DNA of 13,944 nucleotides from the NCBI GenBank assembly GCA_964496595.1, contig CAZCAI010000130.1, positions 1-13,944 of the forward strand, read 5' to 3'. Position numbers and translations under genes: made by a program. This DNA is from JAAAOZ01 sp964496595. Its GTDB lineage: Bacteria > Chloroflexota > Anaerolineae > B4-G1 > SLSP01. Each line of letters opens with the position of its first letter. The first letter of the stretch is position 1. The notes under the pieces are model-generated. The model was given only the letters and a program-made list of their open reading frames with translations. It was not told the origin of the DNA and did no database searches. This document shows, in pieces, positions 6,842 through 13,280 of this stretch.

Positions 6842-7055
6842 GGGATGGTTCATTTTCCAAGATAATTAGGTTTACACTTCTTGATCAGCGACTGAAGTCC
6901 CTTCGAGAGGCGCTATGCGCCAGGCATCCGCCTTCGCGGATGCAATAGGCCGTCTGCGAAGGCAGACGGTTGGCCACTAGGCCTCTCCAGGGTACTTTAG
7001 TCCCCGTAAAGCAGAGTTATTACCCAGGAGTGTCAACTTATTTGTGAACCATCCC
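6842..7055. mobile_element. Candidate miniature mobile element (MITE-like) carrying the multi-hairpin repeat
   Basis: A perfect 11-bp inverted repeat bounds 214 bp: GGGATGGTTCA at 6842-6852 and TGAACCATCCC at 7045-7055. The 7-bp direct repeat ATTCTTT abuts it at 6835-6841 and, one base out, at 7057-7063; as 8-mers AATTCTTT and TATTCTTT match 7 of 8. This is the pattern of a non-autonomous transposon with target-site duplication. No transposase is encoded. The interior is mostly the hairpin repeat at 6890-7003. A further end-like sequence, GATGGTTCGATTTTACAA, occurs at 7132-7149, resembling the inner left end GATGGTTCATTTTCCAA (6844-6860), which hints at a second, degraded copy. Confidence 0.55.
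6890..7003 (-). repeat. Composite multi-hairpin repeat, subfamily A copy 2
   Basis: A 114-bp element, the same length as 70-183 but on the opposite strand. The outer arms are GACTGAAG (6890-6897) and CTTTAGTC (6995-7002). The hairpins are GGCGC/GCGCC at 6909-6921 (3-nt loop), GCATCCGC/GCGGATGC at 6924-6943 (loop CTTC) and CCGTCTGC/GCAGACGG at 6950-6969 (loop GAAG). In the same orientation, the outer block of copy 1 (GGACTAAAG through GGCCAACC) matches at about 29 of 36 positions. Stem sequences differ but remain paired. Confidence 0.85.
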
Positions 7056-7104
7056 TATTCTTTTTCTGAGAATCTGAATTCTATCTAATTTCTAAACGAA
7101 ACCG

Positions 7105-7125
7105 CCACCGACAGGTGGTCGGTGG
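7105..7125. other. Isolated strong hairpin
   Basis: A perfect 8-bp stem, CCACCGAC (7105-7112) with GTCGGTGG (7118-7125), and a 5-nt loop. It lies in the 7056-7198 spacer between two repeat elements, where no gene was seen. There is no T-run directly after it on either strand, so an intrinsic terminator is not supported. It may be another repeat fragment. Confidence 0.5.
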
Positions 7126-7198
7126 AGGGGTGATGGTTCGATTTTACAATGTGATGCAGTGAAGTCAAATGAAATTTAGACCCTGATTGATAGAGAGA

Positions 7199-7347
7199 CC
7201 CGGCGACTGATGTCGCGGCAACGGGGCGTAGCAAGCTACGCCTGCGAAGTCCGCCTACGCGGACTAGATTGGAAGAATAGTCGCCGAAGGGCGACTTTGT
7301 GAAGGCGTACATAGTCCGCCCGTGGCCCGCGGTTTCAACCGCCGGGC
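7199..7347 (+). repeat. Composite multi-hairpin repeat, subfamily B copy 1
   Basis: The outer arms are CCCGGCGACTGATGTCGCGGC from 7199 and, on the other strand, the related GCCCGGCGGTTGAAACCGCG ending at 7347. Three 7-bp stems with 4-nt loops lie inside: GGCGTAG/CTACGCC at 7225-7242 (CAAG), AGTCCGC/GCGGACT at 7248-7265 (CTAC) and AGTCGCC/GGCGACT at 7279-7296 (GAAG). The arm runs 13 bp into the 3' end of the minus-strand gene at 7335-9269 and encodes its last codons and TGA stop. It shares arms, order and spacers with 13067-13204. Confidence 0.85.
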
Positions 7348-9269
7348 TTTCCCAGCACAGCAGTGTGGGGATAGCGTCCGGCGGAGGGGATGGTGTGGAT
7401 TACGGCGTGGGTCGCGGCGTCGATGACGGCGATCTGATCCTCCTCCGGCAGGGTGACGAAGATCAGTCCCTGGCCGGCGGCGATGCCTTTGGGATGCCCC
7501 GGCGTCGCGATGTGCTGCGGCAGGATCGGCGCGGCAAGGGCGACGGGCTGACGGTAGGAGCGGCGCAGGATGAGGGGGAGATAGGCGCGGTGCTCGAAGG
7601 CGGGTGCGGCGGACGCGGTTGTATTCAGCGCGGGGAGGCAACTTCCCTCCGCCACAAGTGTGACCGATTGGCTGAGGTAGTTGCTGGCGTAGACGCACGC
7701 CCCCATCGTCGCCAGGCCGTGCCCGCCGTGACCGGGGAATTGCGGGTCCTGAGTCTCTGTATCGTAGCGCGCCAACTCGGCGAAGGTCGCCGGATCGTAG
7801 ACGCGGATCTGGCTCGCCGTGCCGAACGCCGCGTAGAGCTGATCGGTCGCCGGGTTGTACGTTACGCTGTAGGGCGGCATCTCGGTATCGACCTCTAGCT
7901 GCGCCTCGAAGGTCTCGGATATCGTCGGCGTGATCGACCACAGCCCTGTACCACCCATGTAGAATTTGGCGGCGTAGATGCGCGCGCGGTCGTGATCCGG
8001 CGTGATGCCGAAGAAGCCGATGTTGACCAGGCGCGCCTTGATCTGTCCGCCCTTATCGATGACGGTGACACCGGCGCCGCTGTTGCTGTTGGTGACGTAG
8101 ATATTATCCCCCAGCGTCGCGACGTGCAGCGCCCCATGCCCGACGATCACCTCCCTCAAGATGGTGTGCGAGGTCAGGTCGATCATCACGAGCTTGCTCT
8201 CCGTTGTGTGGGCGCCGGTGTTGGCCACGACGTAGAGCATCTCTTCCTCTTCATCCACGGCCATCCCAAAGGGATTCGGGCCGACGTGCAGCGCGGTGAG
8301 ATACTCGAAACTGCGCGCATCGTAGATGGCGACCGTGCCGGCGTCGCGATTCGCCACGTAGAGGTGCAGCGGCTCGCCCCCCGCGATGTGCGTGACCTCC
8401 GTCGCTTGATTGTCCTCGCGGCGGCACTCATCTAAGGCGCTGGAGATCTGGGCGCGATGCACGACCCAGGACGTGGTGGTCGGCGCCGTGGCATCCAAGC
8501 GCACGACAAAATCCGCCGTACCCTGTTGCCCCGGCGATAGCGCGCCCACGTCCAGCGTGTAGCGCCCGCTCGCCTCGGCCTGCCATCCGCCGCGCACGTA
8601 GGTGGTGTGATCGGGTAGCTCGCTGCTCAGCCTCACCTCTGGGGTGGTGATCGGCCCTTCATTATAGTAGGTCAGCGTGTAGGTGATGAGTTCGCCCGGC
8701 TCGATCATTGTGGGCAGCGTCACCTGATCGCGGCTCTCCAGGGTGAGATTGATCGGCGCGTAGACCGGCGTTTCTAACGCGAAGAAGCTGTACGCCGTCT
8801 CCACGACGTTGCGGAGGGTGGGCTGGGAGGTGTAGGGATAGGCGCTGCTCAAAGCCACGGGCAGCGTCAGCGTGCCACTGACCATCGGCGGCACTTCGTC
8901 AAGGGGTGTGGTGCAGATTTGTCCCTCACACGTCCAGGCTGCCCCGCCGGTGTACGTGAGATGCGCCGGCAGCGTCTCGGTGATGATGATGTTTTCAAAG
9001 GTATGAGTGGTGAGATAGTTTTGGTAGGTCAATTGATATTCGAAGGCATCACCGGGCACGACGCACGCCGGAGCCGATTTCTGAACATCGAAGGGGCTGC
9101 GGGGCGGCGGGTTGGAATAGGCCAGGTGGATATGGGCGGCCTGTTGGGGGATAGTTGGCGCCCACGCGTGCGCCAATAAGGGATCAGCATCCGGCTGAAA
9201 TCCAACGGTCAACAGAAAAAAGGCGACTATCGTGGAAAGGATATGGGTCATTATAGATACTCCTTTCAT
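7335..9269 (-). CDS. Secreted DUF11-like / YVTN beta-propeller surface protein
   Basis: A 644-aa exported protein. The signal peptide core ILSTIVAFFLLTVGF (about 10-24) ends near A-H-A (33-35). Two DUF11-like Ig-fold segments follow (about 62-165 and 182-295), with typical phrases FEYQLTYQN, ITETLPAHLTYTGG, ITYTLTYYNEGP. A YVTN/YncE-type propeller (about 300-545) has LHLYVANRDAGTVAIYDA and NIYVTNSNSGAGVTVIDKGG. After a linker with YLPLILRR (563-570) comes one more blade-like segment (about 585-640). The likely role is adhesion or scaffolding at the cell surface; no enzyme motif is seen. Two starts are possible: ATG 9269 (GGAGAG, 5 nt) or ATG 9251 (AAAGGAG, 8 nt); the first keeps a Lys in the signal peptide. 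The last codons and stop lie inside an intergenic repeat arm. Confidence 0.85.
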   Translation of the reverse strand: MKGVSIMTHILSTIVAFFLLTVGFQPDADPLLAHAWAPTIPQQAAHIHLAYSNPPPRSPFDVQKSAPACVVPGDAFEYQLTYQNYLTTHTFENIIITETLPAHLTYTGGAAWTCEGQICTTPLDEVPPMVSGTLTLPVALSSAYPYTSQPTLRNVVETAYSFFALETPVYAPINLTLESRDQVTLPTMIEPGELITYTLTYYNEGPITTPEVRLSSELPDHTTYVRGGWQAEASGRYTLDVGALSPGQQGTADFVVRLDATAPTTTSWVVHRAQISSALDECRREDNQATEVTHIAGGEPLHLYVANRDAGTVAIYDARSFEYLTALHVGPNPFGMAVDEEEEMLYVVANTGAHTTESKLVMIDLTSHTILREVIVGHGALHVATLGDNIYVTNSNSGAGVTVIDKGGQIKARLVNIGFFGITPDHDRARIYAAKFYMGGTGLWSITPTISETFEAQLEVDTEMPPYSVTYNPATDQLYAAFGTASQIRVYDPATFAELARYDTETQDPQFPGHGGHGLATMGACVYASNYLSQSVTLVAEGSCLPALNTTASAAPAFEHRAYLPLILRRSYRQPVALAAPILPQHIATPGHPKGIAAGQGLIFVTLPEEDQIAVIDAATHAVIHTIPSAGRYPHTAVLGKPGG

Positions 9270-9359
9270 TGAATCTCTCCAACAATATCTAGTAGCTCGT
9301 TGATCATCTTATTTTAGAAATTTAAATTAAACCTTACACTGTTTTAATCTTTTCTTAAT

Positions 9360-9378
9360 ATAGTTCGGGTACAATGAC
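9360..9378 (-). promoter_or_regulatory. Second copy of the shared 19-bp upstream motif
   Basis: ATAGTTCGGGTACAATGAC (plus-strand reading) differs at three positions from 6348-6366. It lies 91 bp upstream of the DUF11/propeller gene start and may mark co-regulation with the M15-fusion gene. Confidence 0.4.
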
Positions 9379-9583
9379 CAAGGGAATAGATTGTCTGTTT
9401 ATCATACCACCAGAATCTTCTGAAAAAGTTTCAACTTGGTTAAAATTTCCTTCAATGTTATGCTCTTTTCGCGGCGGGAGATGCTAAAAAGTTAGAGGGA
9501 TTATGATGCAATTTAATATTCGGAACACTGTTCATGACAAGTTCATGGTAATTATTTTTGAAATCTAATATGATGAGCCTGAC

Positions 9584-9611
9584 TTGAGATATTTATAAAA
9601 TATGCTAAAAT
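9584..9611 (+). promoter_or_regulatory. Promoter with extended -10 and an internal palindrome
   Basis: TTGAGA (9584-9589), a 16-bp spacer, then TAAAAT (9606-9611) preceded by TGC at 9603-9605, giving an extended -10. The spacer holds a perfect inverted repeat, ATATTT-ATA-AAATAT (9589-9603), which could be an operator or a bent AT tract. It would drive the 202-aa and 902-aa genes, with about 115 nt of 5' leader. Confidence 0.55.
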
Positions 9612-9734
9612 AGCTTTGGTTCGGGGGCGATTCGCAGAGGTTTAGAGTTGAAAGTGGAGTTTTGGCGCCTTTTTCTATGACGTTTAGCCCTTGAATTGTG
9701 AATTCACGCAGCTACCCAGAAAAGGATGGAGCCT

Positions 9735-10343
9735 ATGAGACGCAAATACCAGCTTTGGATATGGATTGTGTTGGGCATTGGTATAACGTTGTTGTCCTCG
9801 TTGCCCGTGGCCTGGGCGCGCCCCGGTCAGGATGTCTATCAATCGACGATGCCGACGCGCACGCCGGAGATTGGCGTTATCGCGACGCCGACGCCGGTTG
9901 CGTTGCGGGAGGGCGAGGGCGGCTTAGATGCGCCGGCGGCGGAGGCGCCGTCTGCCGCGCTCTCCGAGGGCAGCGCTGAGGCGCAGGGCGGGGCAGCGGA
10001 TGCGCGGGTGATTCCCCCGGCGCTGAATGTGGAGGATTTCCCCAGTTACGATGCGCCCGCAAATGTGGAGCGCCAGCCCGGTGCGCAGGAGGCCGCGAGC
10101 GTCGAGGCGCCCGTGGCCTCCGCCGATGGAGAAGCTGTCGCGTCCAGCCCCGATGCGCCTGAGATGGCGGCGGAGCAAGCGTCCGGCGAGGCGCTGCTCT
10201 CCGGCTTGCCCCAGGTGTGGGGCGCTCCGGCTACTGCGTCATCTGGGGGGGGCGGATGGCTCGCGTTCCACCAGGTGCTGGGGATGGGGTTGTTGGTCGC
10301 GGGCGGCGTAGCTCTATTCATCGCGCAGCGACGGCAGTCGTAA
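9735..10343 (+). CDS. Secreted Ala-rich protein with C-terminal membrane anchor
   Basis: A 202-aa protein, not assigned to a family. The N-terminus MRRKYQLWIWIVLGIGITLL is a signal peptide with likely cleavage near AWA-R. A short Thr-Pro segment (ATPTPV) follows, then about 110 residues rich in Ala, Glu, Gly and Pro with no predicted fold. A C-terminal hydrophobic helix (about 178-197, VLGMGLLVAGGVALFIA) ends in Q-R-R-Q-S. This is the layout of a surface stalk held by one membrane helix. LPQVWG at 158-163 is not a true sortase motif. ATG 9735 is preferred to ATG 9726 because AAAAGGA sits 8 nt before it. The stop is 18 bp from the beta-helix gene, so the two form an operon. The 149-aa protein at 13281-13730 has the same overall design. 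Confidence 0.75.
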   Translation: MRRKYQLWIWIVLGIGITLLSSLPVAWARPGQDVYQSTMPTRTPEIGVIATPTPVALREGEGGLDAPAAEAPSAALSEGSAEAQGGAADARVIPPALNVEDFPSYDAPANVERQPGAQEAASVEAPVASADGEAVASSPDAPEMAAEQASGEALLSGLPQVWGAPATASSGGGGWLAFHQVLGMGLLVAGGVALFIAQRRQS

Positions 10344-10361
10344 GGGAGATATGGAGATATT

Positions 10362-13070
10362 ATGAAAGGCCAACTTCGTATGCGGAAGCTATTGAGCAAC
10401 GTCGCCTTGATCTTCATCGTGGCGGTTGTCGTGATCGCCATCTCCGGGCCGGCGCGAGCGGCGACATTGAATGTGGATGGCACATGTACCGATTCGAGTG
10501 GAGATGGGCTGTGTGACGACGGCGTGACCTATAAGACGATCCAGGCCGCTGTGGATGCCGCCAACCCCGGCGATCTTATCCAAGTGGGAGCCGCTGTCTA
10601 TCGGGAGCGCGTCGTGATTCCCAAGGCGCTGACGCTCCAGGGTGATCCAGGGGCGGCGGAGACGGTTGGGCCGGGGGCGGATGCGCCCACGCTTGAGGGC
10701 GATGGGGCTTCGGGTTACGGCTTCGCCATCGCGGATGGGGTGGATGACGTCATCATTGAGGGCTTTATCATCCAGAACTACGGCCCGCATCCAGAGCCGA
10801 GCGGCGGCCAATCGGCCGGCGTGGCGGCGACCAACGGGACGACCGATCCCACCACCGACATCACCGTGCGCTACAATCGTTTTGACGGTATCAACTGGGC
10901 CGGCGTCTTCTTCTATAACAGCGGGCAGAGCGCCTACGAGCGCGTGACCGTCGCCTACAACGACATCAATATGGGCGCGTGGTCGCTGAACGCCAACGTC
11001 TACGGCATCGAATGCACGAACTGCGCCCAGGCCTACATCGCTCACAACGAAATTTCCGGCGGCTGCGACGGCGTCGCGCTCGCGGCGCAGGGCACGGCGG
11101 CCCACACCGTGGATGCGGTGGGCAATCGCGTGGAAAACAACACGATCCAGGGGGCGGATGAGGGCGACATCTTGTTGCTAAGTTTCGATCCCACGATGGG
11201 CGATGCGACGCCGGTGTTGCGCAATACGCGGATTGTGGGCAATCGCTTGGTCAACGACGGGGCGACGGGCGAGCAGGGCAACAGCGCGCTGCTGGTCTAC
11301 CCGGTCTACAGCGGGCGCGTCGAGGCGCTCACCGTGATGGATAATGTGATGGCGGTCGACAACGCCGACAACATCCCCGTTGATCTGGCTACGACCAAGA
11401 ATATCACCTTCAGCGGCAACGCGATCACCGTGACGAACCCGGCGGTCAACGGACGCGCGCTCTACCTCAATAGCGTGGGCGGCAGCTTTATGAATATCGA
11501 GGATAATCAGATCAACGTGCGCGGGACCGCTCCGACCAGCGTCTATATCTTCCACGGGCTGGATCTGCGGGGCAGCGCCGGGACACGACTATCGAGCCAG
11601 GCGCTGATGTCGCGGCGCACCCGGCCCAGTCTCCAGCACGCCCATCTGATGGCGGCGACAAGCCCCGACGCATCGAACGCGCCCACCGCGCGTCCCGGCT
11701 TCGAGGGGGCCAGAATTCTCAACAATCGCTTCTACGGCGAGAACGTGGGCAACTCCAGCGCGGCCCTCCGGCTGCGGGAGAGTCTGCCCAGCACGGCCAC
11801 CGTCGCCATCGCGGGCAATGAGATCACCGGCTTTAACAGCGGGATTTGGGCCAACGCGCCCCGGAATTTGTTTATCCGCAACAACACCCTGACCCAGAAT
11901 GGCTACGGCATCAACACGACCGGCACGACCGCCGATCTGACCTTCGAGGCCACGGGCAACATCATCAGCGGCAGCGCCTCGGCGGGGATGCTCTTCGATA
12001 GCACGGGCGCCGTCGATGCTCTGGTCGGCGGCAGCCTCGCGAATGCCAACGTCTTCCGCAATAACGGCCCGGCGCCCGACTACGATCATAATGTCGATGT
12101 GACCGTGCCCGCCACGCCCACCATCGATATCAACCTTACCTTCAATGATTGGGGCCTCACCGATGTCTGCGAGATCGGCGCGACGCTTCACGATCCGGTG
12201 GGGCGGGTGGGGGATGAGATCTACTACTACGATCTGCTGGCCGCGTCGTCGCCGCCGGAGGTTCCGGCGGATGGCGTGACGCCCGCCACCATCACCGGCA
12301 CGCTGACGTGGCTCTACGCGCCGGCGGGCAACCTCATCAGCTATACGACCGATCTGGGCGTCTTGGATCCGACGGTTGGGGCGGTAGACGCCACTGGCGA
12401 CGCCGCCTCCCACATCACCTCCACGGTTGAGGGATTGGCCACAATCACGGTCACGGTGGGGATGGCGTGCGAGCCGGTGGGAAAGCAGGCGTCGACGAAT
12501 GTGCGATTTGGAGAGGCGCCCCCGGTCGCGGCGGGGATCTACTTGCCCTTGATCGTGCAAAACTACGTCAGCGCGCCGGATCTGGTGGTGACGGATTTGG
12601 TCGCGACCTCCAACGCCGTCACGGTCACGATCCAAAATCAAGGCGATAGCCCGGTCGAGGCCGGGTTCTGGATCGATGTTTATATCGACCCGGATACAGC
12701 GCCCCAGGCCGCCAATGAGATCTGGCCGTATGTGGGCGACTATGGCTTAGTATGGGGCATCACCGAGGATCGGTTGCCGATGTTGGCCGGCGAGGTGATC
12801 ACCTTGACGGTGGGCGATAATGATTATTTCCCGACGCGGAGCAACGTCACGTGGCCGCTGGTGGTGGGTACGTCGCTCTATGCCCAAGTTGATTCAGCGA
12901 ATCCCAATACGACCTACGGCGCGGTGTTGGAGATCCACGAGATTTTGGATCTGCCCTACAACAACATCCTGGGGCCTGTTTCGTCGGTGGCCGGGCTGCG
13001 ATCCGCCCCGCCCGTGATTGATCTGGGGGATCGGCCGGCCGATGAGGGATCGTTGCCCGCTCGGCCGTAG
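10362..13070 (+). CDS. Large secreted right-handed beta-helix protein with Big-1-like and CARDB domains
   Basis: A 902-aa exported protein. The signal peptide (1-33) ends in A-R-A before ATLNVDG. It opens with the classic YKTIQAAVDAANPGDLIQV lead-in of parallel beta-helix proteins, then many short N-x-I/V turns such as ITVRYNRFDG, IRNNTLTQNGYGI and VAIAGNEITGFNSGI (to about 600). A Big-1/Ig-like domain follows (about 634-702, GVTPATITGTLTW ... ATITVTVG). YLPLIVQNY is at 727-735. A CARDB domain starts at about 738 (DLVVTDLVATSNAVTVTIQNQG). A stretch near 400-445 (LSSQALMSRRTRPSLQHAHL onward) does not fit the helix pattern and looks like a loop insertion. No lyase active site is obvious, so adhesion or glycan binding is as likely as an enzyme role. 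GGAG is 5 nt before ATG 10362. The stop codon sits inside a repeat arm. Confidence 0.85.
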   Translation: MKGQLRMRKLLSNVALIFIVAVVVIAISGPARAATLNVDGTCTDSSGDGLCDDGVTYKTIQAAVDAANPGDLIQVGAAVYRERVVIPKALTLQGDPGAAETVGPGADAPTLEGDGASGYGFAIADGVDDVIIEGFIIQNYGPHPEPSGGQSAGVAATNGTTDPTTDITVRYNRFDGINWAGVFFYNSGQSAYERVTVAYNDINMGAWSLNANVYGIECTNCAQAYIAHNEISGGCDGVALAAQGTAAHTVDAVGNRVENNTIQGADEGDILLLSFDPTMGDATPVLRNTRIVGNRLVNDGATGEQGNSALLVYPVYSGRVEALTVMDNVMAVDNADNIPVDLATTKNITFSGNAITVTNPAVNGRALYLNSVGGSFMNIEDNQINVRGTAPTSVYIFHGLDLRGSAGTRLSSQALMSRRTRPSLQHAHLMAATSPDASNAPTARPGFEGARILNNRFYGENVGNSSAALRLRESLPSTATVAIAGNEITGFNSGIWANAPRNLFIRNNTLTQNGYGINTTGTTADLTFEATGNIISGSASAGMLFDSTGAVDALVGGSLANANVFRNNGPAPDYDHNVDVTVPATPTIDINLTFNDWGLTDVCEIGATLHDPVGRVGDEIYYYDLLAASSPPEVPADGVTPATITGTLTWLYAPAGNLISYTTDLGVLDPTVGAVDATGDAASHITSTVEGLATITVTVGMACEPVGKQASTNVRFGEAPPVAAGIYLPLIVQNYVSAPDLVVTDLVATSNAVTVTIQNQGDSPVEAGFWIDVYIDPDTAPQAANEIWPYVGDYGLVWGITEDRLPMLAGEVITLTVGDNDYFPTRSNVTWPLVVGTSLYAQVDSANPNTTYGAVLEIHEILDLPYNNILGPVSSVAGLRSAPPVIDLGDRPADEGSLPARP

Positions 13071-13204
13071 CCCGGCGAGATGCCCGGCGACTGAAGCCCG
13101 GCGAATAAATTCGCGGCTACATTTACAAAGTCGCCCTACGGCGACTATCAACCAACCTGCGTAGGCAGGTTTCGTAGTCGTTGCCGCGACTTCAGTCGCC
13201 GGGC
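13067..13204 (-). repeat. Composite multi-hairpin repeat, subfamily B copy 2
   Basis: Outer arms: GTAGCCCGGCGA (13067-13078) pairs approximately with TCGCGGCTAC (13111-13120), and CCCGGCGACTGAAG (13083-13096) pairs with CTTCAGTCGCCGGG (13190-13203). The hairpins are AGTCGCC/GGCGACT at 13129-13146 (loop CTAC) and AACCTGC/GCAGGTT at 13154-13171 (loop GTAG). Read on the minus strand it parallels 7199-7347: same arm CCCGGCGACTGA.GTCGCGGCAACG, then a hairpin with CTAC loop, then ATAGTCGCC....GGCGACTTTGT. The TAG stop of the 902-aa gene (13068-13070) is part of the arm. Confidence 0.85.
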
Positions 13205-13241
13205 TGGATAGTCTGGATGGACGAGCCTAATCGAGTTTGAC

Positions 13242-13261
13242 CTCATTAAAACTCATCAAAA
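13242..13261 (+). promoter_or_regulatory. 10-bp tandem direct repeat before the 149-aa gene
   Basis: CTCATTAAAA is followed directly by CTCATCAAAA (9 of 10 identical), one helical turn apart, about 20 bp before the start. An overlapping inverted repeat GAGTTT/AAACTC spans 13233-13254. It could bind a regulator. No convincing -35/-10 pair was placed. Confidence 0.35.
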
Positions 13262-13280
13262 GAGGAGAGGAGCGTGAGGT

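Larger units (their letters stand above)
9270..9734. other. AT-rich divergent promoter region without a clear gene
   Basis: This 465-bp stretch separates divergent surface-protein genes and is far more AT-rich than its surroundings, especially 9290-9610. It contains two adjacent small palindromes, CAGAA-TC-TTCTG (9411-9422) and AAGTT-TC-AACTT (9426-9437), the motif at 9360-9378, a plus-strand promoter at 9584-9611, and GTGAATTCAC at 9698-9707. A 20-21-codon frame from 9503/9506 with a weak RBS is not convincing. It probably holds the control sites of both flanking genes. Confidence 0.6.

Noticed and set aside
6809..6853. Longer start (ATG 6853) for the 146-aa protein
   Set aside because: Poor RBS, and the first codons are spelled by the terminal inverted repeat of the miniature element. 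ATG 6808 has AAGGAG/GGAGAAG.
7105..7125. Intrinsic terminator at the 8-bp hairpin
   Set aside because: No adjacent T-run on either strand.
9503..9568. A 20-21-codon frame (MMQFNIRNTVHDKF...) in the AT-rich gap
   Set aside because: Very short, weak or badly spaced RBS, and no recognisable feature. Such frames are expected by chance in AT-rich DNA.
11552..11700. Frameshift in the beta-helix gene where the helix pattern breaks (about residues 397-446)
   Set aside because: Neither other frame gives a better helix-like reading across the stretch, and the frame is open on both sides. A loop insertion is simpler.
13030..13043. 14-bp perfect palindrome ATCGGCCGGCCGAT near the 3' end of the beta-helix gene
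   Set aside because: Lies in coding sequence of high-GC DNA. No sign of function beyond chance, though it is near the repeat.
70..13204. CRISPR array from the recurring hairpins
   Set aside because: The hairpin repeats are not regularly spaced, have no uniform spacers, and stem sequences vary. No cas-like gene is present.
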